A stretch of DNA of 51,555 nucleotides, taken from the NCBI GenBank assembly GCA_002494015.1, contig DLAR01000104.1:1-51555 (forward strand), written 5' to 3'. The notes beneath the pieces are model-generated. The model ran no database searches, had not been told where the DNA came from, and saw only the letters and a program-made list of their open reading frames with translations. Below are positions 15,937 through 24,886 of the stretch, in pieces; the first letter of the stretch is position 1; the number at the start of each line of letters is the position of its first letter. The stretch is from Porphyromonadaceae bacterium UBA7042 (GTDB taxonomy: Bacteria > Bacteroidota > Bacteroidia > Bacteroidales > Muribaculaceae). The position numbers and the translations under genes were made by a program.

Positions 15937-18819
15937 ATGAAATTAAGACACTTTTCTGCCATCGCGCTTGCCGGATTGCTGGCAGCATCATGCGCGACAG
16001 GAAAATACCAAAAAAGTGACAACGGTATCACCGTGAATGTCGCATCGACGGATGAAAACTCGGTCAAAAAAGTACGTCTCCAAGTAATTGGCGATAAAAT
16101 CATCCGCGTTACTGCCACTCCCGATGACAAGTTTGCACCCGATGCCAGCCTCGTGACGGTGCCGCAAAGTGCAAAACCCGAGTTCAAGGTGGAGGAAACA
16201 GACTCGACAGTGACCGTCGTGACCGCCGACGTGCGCGCGACCGTATCGCTTGCCTCAGGCGATGTGAAATTCTATAACACCGACGGCAAGCTCATCGTTT
16301 CCGAAGCCGACGGCGGACGCGAATTTTCCCCCATCGAGGTGGAGGGTACCCGCGGCTACTCCGTGCGTCAGACTTTTGAATCGCTCAACGACGAGGAAGG
16401 AATCTATGGTCTCGGACAGCATCAGGCCGACGAGTTCAACTACAAGGGCAAGAACGAGGAACTGTTCCAGTACAACACCAAGGTCTCAGTCCCCTTCGTC
16501 GTGTCGACCGACAACTATGGAATCCTGTGGGACAGCTACTCGCTGTGCCGCTGGGGAAACCCCGACGGCTACAAGCAGCTCGGCGGCGTGTTCAAGCTCT
16601 TTGACAAGGACGGCAAAGAGGGCGCGCTGACCGGCACATACGTTCCCGCCGAAAATCCCGCCGAAGGAACCCTCGTGCAGCGTGAGGATTCGATTTACTT
16701 CGAGCACCTGATTAGAGGCGACCTCTCCCATGTGGTAAACCTTCCCCGCGACTTTAATTTTGCCGGAAGCCATGTGACCTACGAGGGCGAAATCGAGGCC
16801 GCGACCACCGGAGAGTATAAGTTTATCCTTTACTATTCAGGTTATCAGAAAGTTTATATCAACAACGAGCTTGTCGTTCCCGAGCGCTGGCGCACTGCGT
16901 GGAACCCCAACAGCTTCAAATTTTCAGTCAATCTTGAGGCCGGAAAGCGCGTCCCCATCAAAATCGAGTGGGAACCCAACGGCTCTGTGGCCTATTGCGG
17001 TCTCCGCGTCTATGACCCGCGTGATCCGGGCGAGCAGCTCGAAATGTCATGGTGGGGCGAAATGCAGGATGCAATCGACTACTACTTTATATATGGCGAC
17101 GACATGGACGACGTTATCAGCGGCTACCGCACTCTGACCGGCAAGTCGCCCGTCATGCCCAAGTGGGCGATGGGCTACTGGCAGAGCCGCGAGAAATACA
17201 ACACGTCTGACGAGGTTCTCTCTACTCTTGCCGAGTTCCGCCGCCGCGGCATCCCGATTGACAACATCGTGATTGACTGGCTCCATTGGAAACAGGACTC
17301 ATGGGGCAGCCACGAGTTTGACCGCGAGCGTTTCCCCGACCCCAAGGGCATGGTCGACTCGATTCACGCCATGAACGGCCGCGTGATGATTTCGGTATGG
17401 CCCAAATTCTATGTCACGACCGACCACTACAAGGAATTTGACAAAAACGGATGGATGTACAAGCTCCCCGTTCAGGACAGCATCCGTGACTGGGTCGGCC
17501 CCGGCTATCTCAGCTCGTTCTATGATGCCTATGACCCCGATGCCCGCAAGCTGTTCTGGAGCCAGATGAACGACCACTACATGCCTCTCGGCATCGATGC
17601 TTGGTGGATGGATGCATCCGAGCCAAATATCCGCGACTGCACCGACATCCAGTATCGCAAAGACCTCATCACCCCGACCGCCCTCGGCCCCTCGACAAAA
17701 TATTTCAATGCCTACGCGCTCATGAACGCCGAAGCTATCTATGACGGACAGCGCGGCGTTGACCCCGACAAGCGCGTGTTCCTCCTGACCCGCTCAGGAT
17801 TTGCCGGACAGCAGCGTTACTCGACCGCCACATGGAGCGGCGACATCGCCACCCGCTGGGAAGACATGAAGGCCCAGCTCTCGGCCGGTCTCAACTTCGC
17901 GCTCAGCGGTGTCCCCTACTGGACAATGGACATCGGCGGTTTCTGTGTCGAGGACCGATATGTGGCCGCACAGCAGCAGTATGACCGCACAGGTGTCGAA
18001 AACCCCGACCTCAAGGAATGGCGCGAACTCAACACCCGTTGGTATCAGTTTGGTGCTTTCGCTCCTCTCTTCCGCGCCCACGGACAGTGGCCCACACGCG
18101 AAATCTTCAATATCGCTCCCGAAAACCATCCCGCCTACAAGTCGGTTGTCTACTACACCAACCTGCGCTACGACATGATGCCCTACATCTACTCGCTTGC
18201 AGGGAAGACCTACTTCAATGACTACACCATAATGCGCCCCCTCGTCATGGACTTCACTACCGACAAGAAGGTGCGCGACATCAGCGACGAATACATGTTT
18301 GGCCCGTCACTCCTCGTGGCTCCCGTCTACACCTATGGCGCAACATCGCGCGAGGTATATTTCCCCGAGGGAGCCGACTGGTATGACTTCTACAACGGCA
18401 AGGAAATTGCAGGAGGTCAGACTCTCAACGTCGCCGCCCCCTATGAGCGCATCCCCCTCTATGTACGCTCCGGTGCCATTATCCCCTTCGGTCCCGCCAT
18501 GCAGTACAGCGACGAAAAGCAGGCTGACGTCATCAACCTTTATGTATATGCAGGAAGCAACGGCGAGTTCACCCTCTATGAGGACGAAAACGTGAACTAC
18601 AACTATGAGAAAGGTGCTTTTGCCCGCATTCCGTTCTCATTTGACAACGCTACGTCGACACTGACCATCGGTGACCGCGAAGGCGAGTTCCCCGGAATGC
18701 TGAAAGAGCGCAAATTCAATGTAATACTTGTTTCCAAGGCCAACCCCGTCGGCTACTCCCGCGATGCCAAGGGTATCGAGGTCAACTACGACGGCTCGAA
18801 GACCGAGGTCAAACTGTAA
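15937..18819 (+). CDS. GH31 alpha-xylosidase-type lipoprotein with PA14 insert
   Basis: The protein has 960 residues. A lipobox with Cys19 (LLAASCATGKYQ) indicates a lipoprotein. An N-terminal GH31 beta-sandwich (about 25-215) is followed by a PA14-like insert (about 225-365: TTGEYKFILYYSGYQKVYIN), then the (beta/alpha)8 barrel. The catalytic nucleophile is Asp559 in WWMDASEP and the acid/base is Asp636 in WSGDIATRW. The PA14 insertion and the segment WGSHEFDRERFPDPKGMV resemble bacterial GH31 alpha-xylosidases acting on xyloglucan oligosaccharides; this is family knowledge, not proof. It would remove non-reducing-end xylose from imported oligosaccharides, probably in the periplasm. First gene of a three-gene operon, 5 bp before the GH2 gene. 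An alpha-glucosidase is the main alternative. Confidence 0.9.
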   Translation: MKLRHFSAIALAGLLAASCATGKYQKSDNGITVNVASTDENSVKKVRLQVIGDKIIRVTATPDDKFAPDASLVTVPQSAKPEFKVEETDSTVTVVTADVRATVSLASGDVKFYNTDGKLIVSEADGGREFSPIEVEGTRGYSVRQTFESLNDEEGIYGLGQHQADEFNYKGKNEELFQYNTKVSVPFVVSTDNYGILWDSYSLCRWGNPDGYKQLGGVFKLFDKDGKEGALTGTYVPAENPAEGTLVQREDSIYFEHLIRGDLSHVVNLPRDFNFAGSHVTYEGEIEAATTGEYKFILYYSGYQKVYINNELVVPERWRTAWNPNSFKFSVNLEAGKRVPIKIEWEPNGSVAYCGLRVYDPRDPGEQLEMSWWGEMQDAIDYYFIYGDDMDDVISGYRTLTGKSPVMPKWAMGYWQSREKYNTSDEVLSTLAEFRRRGIPIDNIVIDWLHWKQDSWGSHEFDRERFPDPKGMVDSIHAMNGRVMISVWPKFYVTTDHYKEFDKNGWMYKLPVQDSIRDWVGPGYLSSFYDAYDPDARKLFWSQMNDHYMPLGIDAWWMDASEPNIRDCTDIQYRKDLITPTALGPSTKYFNAYALMNAEAIYDGQRGVDPDKRVFLLTRSGFAGQQRYSTATWSGDIATRWEDMKAQLSAGLNFALSGVPYWTMDIGGFCVEDRYVAAQQQYDRTGVENPDLKEWRELNTRWYQFGAFAPLFRAHGQWPTREIFNIAPENHPAYKSVVYYTNLRYDMMPYIYSLAGKTYFNDYTIMRPLVMDFTTDKKVRDISDEYMFGPSLLVAPVYTYGATSREVYFPEGADWYDFYNGKEIAGGQTLNVAAPYERIPLYVRSGAIIPFGPAMQYSDEKQADVINLYVYAGSNGEFTLYEDENVNYNYEKGAFARIPFSFDNATSTLTIGDREGEFPGMLKERKFNVILVSKANPVGYSRDAKGIEVNYDGSKTEVKL

Positions 18820-18824
18820 TAACG

Positions 18825-21341
18825 ATGACCCGACGAATCCTATCACTATGTTGCCTGCTCCTGTTTATGGCGCAGGCAGCATTTTCTGCTACTGACAGCC
18901 GTTCCGTGTCGTTCAACGACGGCTGGCGTTTCCGTCTTGCCGATGACAAGGCAATGGCGTCCCCCGGTTACGACGACTCGTCATGGCGGCAACTCAACCT
19001 GCCACATGACTGGGCGATTGAAGGAGATTTCAGCGAAAACAACCCTTCGGGCACCGGCGGAGGCGCGCTCCCCGGCGGCGCGGCATGGTATCGCAAAAGT
19101 TTCACCATCCCGGCCGCTGACCGCGACAAGATGATATACATCGATTTCGACGGGGTGTATATGAACTCCACCGTTTATATCAACGGCCACGAGCTCGGCA
19201 CCCGCCCCTACGGCTACGCCTCTTTCAGCTACGACATCACCACGTGGCTGAAAAAAGACGGCGAAAATGTCATCGCCGTGCGAGTCGATAATTCCGAGCA
19301 GCCTAATTCCCGCTGGTACAGCGGCTGCGGCATCTACCGCAACGTGTGGCTACGAGCCGTCAATCCCGTCCACATCCCGCTGTGGGGCGTATTCGTTGAA
19401 CCAACGTCGGTTTCCCGCGAAAAAGCGGCCATCGATATTGAAACCATCGTCGATAACCGCAGCGGCAAGAAAGAGAATCTGCGCCTCGCCACATCCATTG
19501 TCAACGCGACGGGACACACGGTCGCTACCGTGACCACCCCCTTCTCGTTGAAAAAAGGCGAGTCGACCACCGTAAAGCAGAATCTCGACGTGACTTCACC
19601 CCACCTGTGGGACATCGATGACACCTATCTCTACACAGTCAAGACAACCGTTCTCCCCGCCAAGAGCGACATCGCCATCGACTCGCTGCTGACCACAACC
19701 GGTCTGCGCTACTTCGACTTTGATGCCGACAAAGGATTTTCTCTCAACGGCAAGCCGATGAAAATCAAGGGTGTGTGCATGCACCACGACCTTGGCGCCC
19801 TCGGTGCGGCGGTCAACACCCGCGCCATCGAGCGACAGCTTGAAATCCTCAAGGAGATGGGAGTCAACGCCTACCGCGCGTCCCACAATCCCCCCGCTCC
19901 CGAGGTGCCTGAGTTATGTGACCGCATGGGTTTCATCGTCATGGACGAGACCTTTGACATGTGGCGCAAGAAAAAGACCGCCCACGACTATTCGCGCTAT
20001 TTCCCTGAATGGTATGAGCGCGACCTGACCGACCTCGTGCGCCGTGACCGCAACCATCCCTCGGTAATGATATGGAGCATCGGCAACGAAGTTCTTGAAC
20101 AGTGGAGCGATGCCAAAGCCGACTCCCTTAGCCTCGAACAGGCCAACCTCATCCTAAACTTCGGCCACAGTGCCGACATGCTTGCCGCCGAAAGCGATTC
20201 CATGTCGGTCAACTCGCTCCTCACCCGCCGTCTCTCAGGGATGGTACACGACCTCGACCCCATGCGCCCTGTTACTGCCGGATGCAACGAGCCTGACCCC
20301 GGAAACCACCTTTTCCGCTCGGGCGCAATTGACATCATCGGGTTCAACTATCATGATGACTGGTTCAAGGATGTGCCGCGCAATTTCCCCGGCAAGCCGT
20401 TCCTCATCACCGAGAGCGTCTCGGCACTGATGACACGCGGATATTACCGCATGCCTTCCGACTCTCTCAATATCTGGCCCGAGCGTTGGGACAAGCCGTT
20501 CTTTGACCCGTCATTCTCCTGCTCCTCCTATGACAACTGCCATGCTCCGTGGGGAAACACCCATGAGGGAACCCTCCGCCACATGGACACCAATGATTTC
20601 ATCTCCGGGCAGTTCATCTGGACCGGTTTTGACTATCTCGGCGAACCGACTCCATACGGATGGCCGGCACGCAGCTCCTATTTCGGCATTGTCGACCTTG
20701 CCGGTATTCCCAAGGACATATATTATATGTACCAGAGTCAGTGGAGACCCGACAAGACCGTGCTGCACCTTTTCCCTCACTGGAACTGGGAACCGGGGCA
20801 GGAAATCGACCTTTGGGCCTACTACAACAATGCCGACGAGGTTGAGCTTTTTGTCAACGGTGAGTCTAAAGGTGTCCGCAGCTTGGAGCCGGGCAAGTAT
20901 CATGTCAGCTGGCGCGTGAATTTCGAGCCGGGGACAGTCCGCGCCGTCAGCCACAAAGACGGGAAAACGATGGCGGTCAGGGAAATCCACACCGCAGGCG
21001 AACCTTACAGCGTGCGACTCACCCCCGATCGACCGGCAATCGATGCCGACGGCCGCGACCTGAGCTACCTCCTTGTCGAGATTCTTGACAAAGACGGTAA
21101 TCTATGCCCCAATGCCGACAACGAAGTGACTTTCACCGTCAATGGAGCCGGATTCAATGCCGGGGTCGACAATGGAAGCCCTGTCTCACTCGAACGTTTC
21201 AAGGCCGACCACCGCAAAGCTTTCTATGGAAAGGCAATGCTCATCATACAGAACAACGGCGAGGAAGGCCCCGTGACCGTAACTGCCACCTCTCCCGGCC
21301 TCAAACCATTCACAACAACCATCAACGCAATTAAAAAATGA
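18825..21341 (+). CDS. GH2 glycoside hydrolase, probable beta-galactosidase
   Basis: The protein has 838 residues with a cleavable signal peptide (MTRRILSLCCLLLFMAQAAFSA). The order is a GH2 sugar-binding jelly roll (about 28-190), an Ig-like domain (about 195-300), the TIM barrel (about 305-600), and C-terminal DUF4982- and Ig-like modules (about 620-835). Acid/base Glu422 is in WSIGNE and nucleophile Glu530 in LITES, both standard for GH2 beta-galactosidases (motif SHNPPAPEVPELCDRMGF). In a xyloglucan locus it would remove galactose from side chains. The start codon is 5 bp after GH31. Its stop codon overlaps the next start as ATGA, so the GH3 gene is translationally coupled. Confidence 0.92.
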   Translation: MTRRILSLCCLLLFMAQAAFSATDSRSVSFNDGWRFRLADDKAMASPGYDDSSWRQLNLPHDWAIEGDFSENNPSGTGGGALPGGAAWYRKSFTIPAADRDKMIYIDFDGVYMNSTVYINGHELGTRPYGYASFSYDITTWLKKDGENVIAVRVDNSEQPNSRWYSGCGIYRNVWLRAVNPVHIPLWGVFVEPTSVSREKAAIDIETIVDNRSGKKENLRLATSIVNATGHTVATVTTPFSLKKGESTTVKQNLDVTSPHLWDIDDTYLYTVKTTVLPAKSDIAIDSLLTTTGLRYFDFDADKGFSLNGKPMKIKGVCMHHDLGALGAAVNTRAIERQLEILKEMGVNAYRASHNPPAPEVPELCDRMGFIVMDETFDMWRKKKTAHDYSRYFPEWYERDLTDLVRRDRNHPSVMIWSIGNEVLEQWSDAKADSLSLEQANLILNFGHSADMLAAESDSMSVNSLLTRRLSGMVHDLDPMRPVTAGCNEPDPGNHLFRSGAIDIIGFNYHDDWFKDVPRNFPGKPFLITESVSALMTRGYYRMPSDSLNIWPERWDKPFFDPSFSCSSYDNCHAPWGNTHEGTLRHMDTNDFISGQFIWTGFDYLGEPTPYGWPARSSYFGIVDLAGIPKDIYYMYQSQWRPDKTVLHLFPHWNWEPGQEIDLWAYYNNADEVELFVNGESKGVRSLEPGKYHVSWRVNFEPGTVRAVSHKDGKTMAVREIHTAGEPYSVRLTPDRPAIDADGRDLSYLLVEILDKDGNLCPNADNEVTFTVNGAGFNAGVDNGSPVSLERFKADHRKAFYGKAMLIIQNNGEEGPVTVTATSPGLKPFTTTINAIKK

Positions 21342-23554
21342 AATTCAAACATATTTTTCTGACTTCGATAGCCGCCTCGGCCATCTCGGCAGCCACGGCG
21401 GCTACCCCTCTTTATCTCGACGAGAACGCCCCGATGGAGCAGCGTGTCGAGGATGCGCTGAAACGCATGACCATTGAAGAAAAAGTGGCAATGTGTCACG
21501 CCGAGGGAAAATTTGCCAGTGCTGGTGTTCCACGCCTCGGCATCCCTGACTTGTGGACAAGTGACGGCCCCCACGGTGTGCGTGCCGAAATCAACTGGAA
21601 CGACTGGGGATATGCCGGTCACACCAACGACTCCATCACCGCCTTTCCGGCTCTGACCGCCCTTGCCGCGACATGGAATCCCGAGCTTTCGGGAGCCTAT
21701 GGCAACGCTATCGGCGAGGAGGCCCTCTACCGCGAAAAAGATGTAATGCTCGGCCCGGGTGTAAATATCTACCGCACCCCGCTCAACGGACGAAACTTTG
21801 AATACATGGGCGAAGACCCATACCTTGCAGGCGTACTCGTCGTCCCCTATGTCAAGGAGATGCAGAAAAACGGCGTGGCCGCATGTGTCAAGCACTATGC
21901 ACTCAACAATCAGGAACAGTGGCGCGGACACATCAATGTGGAACTCAGCGACCGCGCGCTCCACGAAATCTATCTCCCCGCATTCAAAAAGGCGGTCGTC
22001 GACGGCGGCGCATGGTCAATCATGGGCGCCTACAACAAGATTCGCGGACAACATGCCTGCCACAACGACCTGATGCTCAACCAAATCCTCAAAGGCGACT
22101 GGAACTTTGACGGAGTGGTCATAACTGATTGGGGTGGTGCCCATGACACCCGCGAGGCTGCCCTCAACGGCCTTGACCTCGAAATGGGGTCCTATACCAA
22201 CGGTCTGACCTCGGAAAGCGACTTCGGATATGATGATTACTACCTCGCCCGTCCTTTCCTTGAGATGATCCGCAAGGGCGAAGTCCCCGAGAGCGTCCTT
22301 GACGACAAAGTGCGCCGCCTGCTGCGACTTAACTTCCGCACAGCCATGAACCGCAACAAACCATTCGGCTCGGTTGCGACACCCGAGCATTATGCCGTGG
22401 CCGAAGAAATCGGAAATGAAGGCATCGTCCTCCTGAAAAACAACCCCGTTGAGAAAAAAGGGTCTCCCCTCCTCCCCGTCGACCCTGAGAAATACAAGTC
22501 AATCCTCGTCGTGGGCGACAATGCCGTGCGCAAGCTGAACGAGGGCGGAGGCTCAAGCGAGCTGAAAGTAAAAGACTATGTAAGTCCGCTCGATGCAATG
22601 AAATCCCTCTATGGCGACAAGGTTGAATTTGCACAAGGCTACATGGCAGGCCGTCCCATGTATGGCCAGATTGACGAAATTCCTCAGTCAGTTGTTGACT
22701 CGCTCCGCAACCAAGCGGTTGAAATGGCCCGCAACGCTGGTCTTGTCGTTATCTTCGGCGGCCTGAACAAGAATCATTTCCAAGATTGCGAGGGTGGTGA
22801 CCGCCTTGAATACGGACTGCCATTCGGCCAGCCTGAACTCATCGAGGCGATAGCCGCAGTCAATCCCCGCGTCATTCTCGTGCTTCTCAGCGGCAATGCC
22901 GTCGAGATGCCTTGGGACAAAGAGGTGCCCGCAATCGTTCAGGGATGGTATCTCGGCTCGATGGGCGGCAAATCGCTTGCCAACGTTCTCAGCGGAAAGG
23001 TAAATCCCTCGGGCAAACTACCCTTCTCTTTCCCCGCACGCCTCGAAGACAACAGCGCCCACGCCTTCGGCTCCATCTCCTATCCCGGCGACAGCATCAA
23101 CGAGAAATATCTCGACGACGTGCTTGTGGGTTACCGCTGGCACGACACCAAGAAGATTCCCGCCCGTTATGCTTTCGGCCACGGCTTGAGTTACACGACC
23201 TTTGAGTATGGCAAAGCCACGGCATCGGCCCGCGAGATGACACCCGACAGCTCGATAACCGTCAGCATACCCGTCAGAAACACCGGTGACCGCGAAGGCA
23301 AGGAAATCGTGCAACTCTACATCGGCGATGACAAGGCATCGGTTCTTCGCCCGCTCAAGGAACTCAAGGGATTTGACAAAATCACCCTTGCTCCCGGTCA
23401 GGAAAAAACCGTTACCTTTACCATCACTCCCGACGACCTCAAATTTTATGATGAGAAAACCGGTTCATGGATTGCCGAGCCGGGCAAGTTCCGCGCCTAT
23501 ATAGGAGCATCGTCCACCGACATCCGTGCTACAGTTCCCTTTGAACTGAAATAA
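21338..23554 (+). CDS. GH3 glycoside hydrolase, probable beta-glucosidase
   Basis: The protein has 738 residues with a signal peptide (MKFKHIFLTSIAASAISAATA). It shows the N-terminal GH3 barrel (LWTSDGPHGVR, FEYMGEDPYLAG, VKHYALNNQE), nucleophile Asp264 in VVITDWGG, the alpha/beta sandwich domain (about 370-570) and a C-terminal fibronectin-III-like domain (about 640-735: GKEIVQLYIGDD). This is the full usual architecture of periplasmic beta-glucosidases. With GH31 and GH2 it would complete depolymerisation of imported xylogluco-oligosaccharides to glucose. Other GH3 activities such as beta-xylosidase cannot be excluded by eye. Last gene of its operon; a strong terminator follows at 23613. 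Confidence 0.92.
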   Translation: MKFKHIFLTSIAASAISAATAATPLYLDENAPMEQRVEDALKRMTIEEKVAMCHAEGKFASAGVPRLGIPDLWTSDGPHGVRAEINWNDWGYAGHTNDSITAFPALTALAATWNPELSGAYGNAIGEEALYREKDVMLGPGVNIYRTPLNGRNFEYMGEDPYLAGVLVVPYVKEMQKNGVAACVKHYALNNQEQWRGHINVELSDRALHEIYLPAFKKAVVDGGAWSIMGAYNKIRGQHACHNDLMLNQILKGDWNFDGVVITDWGGAHDTREAALNGLDLEMGSYTNGLTSESDFGYDDYYLARPFLEMIRKGEVPESVLDDKVRRLLRLNFRTAMNRNKPFGSVATPEHYAVAEEIGNEGIVLLKNNPVEKKGSPLLPVDPEKYKSILVVGDNAVRKLNEGGGSSELKVKDYVSPLDAMKSLYGDKVEFAQGYMAGRPMYGQIDEIPQSVVDSLRNQAVEMARNAGLVVIFGGLNKNHFQDCEGGDRLEYGLPFGQPELIEAIAAVNPRVILVLLSGNAVEMPWDKEVPAIVQGWYLGSMGGKSLANVLSGKVNPSGKLPFSFPARLEDNSAHAFGSISYPGDSINEKYLDDVLVGYRWHDTKKIPARYAFGHGLSYTTFEYGKATASAREMTPDSSITVSIPVRNTGDREGKEIVQLYIGDDKASVLRPLKELKGFDKITLAPGQEKTVTFTITPDDLKFYDEKTGSWIAEPGKFRAYIGASSTDIRATVPFELK

Positions 23555-23612
23555 CCGAAAAAAATCGAATCCAATTCTTAATCATTTTATTTTAGCAATT
23601 ACTCTACAATGC

Positions 23613-23650
23613 AAGGTGACCAACCGTGAGGTTAGCCACCTTTTCTTTTT
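23613..23650 (+). terminator. Rho-independent terminator of the GH31-GH2-GH3 operon
   Basis: Two 13-base arms (AAGGTGACCAACC and GGTTAGCCACCTT) pair fully if two G-U pairs are allowed, around a GTGA loop. They are followed directly by TTCTTTTTC. It lies 58 bp after the GH3 stop codon and before the convergent DUF4421 gene. Confidence 0.8.
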
Positions 23651-23672
23651 CCCGCTGAAGGCTGTTGCCGGC

Positions 23673-24800
23673 TCAGAACCGGGCGCCTACATTCAGCGAC
23701 AATGTCGAGAAGGAATTGAAAAATGTAAAATTGGAGTTGTAATAAAGGAAACCGTCCATGCGTGCCTGAAGCGATGCAAACAGTGCCTTGTGATTATACA
23801 CTACCGAAGTGCTCAATTTAAAATTGTTGGCGACAAGATTGCGGCGGCCGTCGGTCGCGTCCTCAAACGAATGTTTGAATCCCACAGCCACCATCCCCGT
23901 GGCATTAATCAGCCATCGGCGCGGTTTCAACACCCAGTTGTAACCATATCCGCCCAACAACGTGTAATCATTATAACGAAAACTGTAATTGGGAGTTGGC
24001 AACGGCAGACTGACAAGCATGTCGGGCGGAAGATTTTTGAAATCCATCTGAATCGACTGTCGGGCAAAACTCAGGCCGGCGATCCATGACCCGGCACTGC
24101 GGAGCTGATATTTTGAATAACAATAAGCTGCCGCGCGGGAATACTTTCTATGGTTGAAAAAGTAATATATATCACCCGTTGTCGATTTTATATCCACATC
24201 GTTAAACTTGTGACTTATAGTGTGTCCCTCGTTATAGTCCCCGAATCGCGTAATGGTCATTCCGCCGTGGGAAGACTGCTGCACGAAACTTCCCGAAAAT
24301 CTGGAACATGTGAAATCGAGTGAAAACGTGTGACGGCTTGTCGGACGGCCAAGTATTTCGTTGACATTGAACATATATCCGATGCTGACCGCCATGAAAC
24401 TCAGATAGGCCCCGGCATCGGTATATACATCGGAGTGCATCGTCAGAAAAGAGTTATGGGGAAACATCATCGTGGAAAACTCCATCCAGTTATAGCTCTT
24501 TCCCATTATTTTCCAATTCTTCCCCGTCGCGACCACATAGTCGGGATTGTAAGAATTGAACGTTTTGTCGCCCCAATTGTATACATTAAGTAGAAAGCGG
24601 GGGAAACGGGGATAAGCGACCTCCGGGTCATTAATGTGGAAACCGTTCCCTATTAACTGCTTAATCCATTGTGTCGGGTGGACTTTTTCGACGCTGTCGG
24701 GTTTTTCAGCGGCATACACCTGTAGCATTGACGCTGCTAACACGACCGACAACGCGACAAGACGACCGATATTGACAATACAAGTTCTTTTTTTTCCCAT
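23673..24800 (-). CDS. DUF4421 family protein, probable outer-membrane beta-barrel
   Basis: The protein has 375 residues from the ATG at 24800. A signal peptide (about 1-27, ending VYAAEKP) is followed by a region with many alternating aromatic and polar residues, ending NVGARF, as in outer-membrane barrels. The overall pattern (NPDYVVATGKNWKIMGKSYNW, GYGYNWVLKPRRWLINAT) matches the Bacteroidetes DUF4421 family, whose function is not known to me. I chose 24800 over the upstream in-frame ATG at 24827 because the latter sits within about 10 bases of the predicted -7 box and lacks a clean signal sequence. It is convergent with the GH3 gene and divergent from gmd, so it stands alone. Confidence 0.8.
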   Translation of the reverse strand: MGKKRTCIVNIGRLVALSVVLAASMLQVYAAEKPDSVEKVHPTQWIKQLIGNGFHINDPEVAYPRFPRFLLNVYNWGDKTFNSYNPDYVVATGKNWKIMGKSYNWMEFSTMMFPHNSFLTMHSDVYTDAGAYLSFMAVSIGYMFNVNEILGRPTSRHTFSLDFTCSRFSGSFVQQSSHGGMTITRFGDYNEGHTISHKFNDVDIKSTTGDIYYFFNHRKYSRAAAYCYSKYQLRSAGSWIAGLSFARQSIQMDFKNLPPDMLVSLPLPTPNYSFRYNDYTLLGGYGYNWVLKPRRWLINATGMVAVGFKHSFEDATDGRRNLVANNFKLSTSVVYNHKALFASLQARMDGFLYYNSNFTFFNSFSTLSLNVGARF

Positions 24801-24828
24801 AAGAAACTCCAAAAACGGAAAAGGCATA

Positions 24829-24836
24829 CAAAATTA
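24829..24836 (-). promoter_or_regulatory. Predicted -7 box for the DUF4421 gene
   Basis: TAATTTTG on the minus strand matches the Bacteroidetes -7 consensus and would give a leader of about 20 nt to the ATG at 24800. No clear -33 TTTG is present. Confidence 0.4.
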
Positions 24837-24848
24837 CAACATTTTCAT

Positions 24849-24856
24849 TAAATTTG
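24849..24856 (+). promoter_or_regulatory. Predicted -7 box for the gmd operon
   Basis: TAAATTTG matches the -7 consensus and lies 30 bp before the gmd ATG. It is only 12 bp from the oppositely directed -7 box of the DUF4421 gene, so the two promoters overlap head to head. Confidence 0.4.
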
Positions 24857-24886
24857 CAGTTCAAACGGATAATTATACCAATATAT

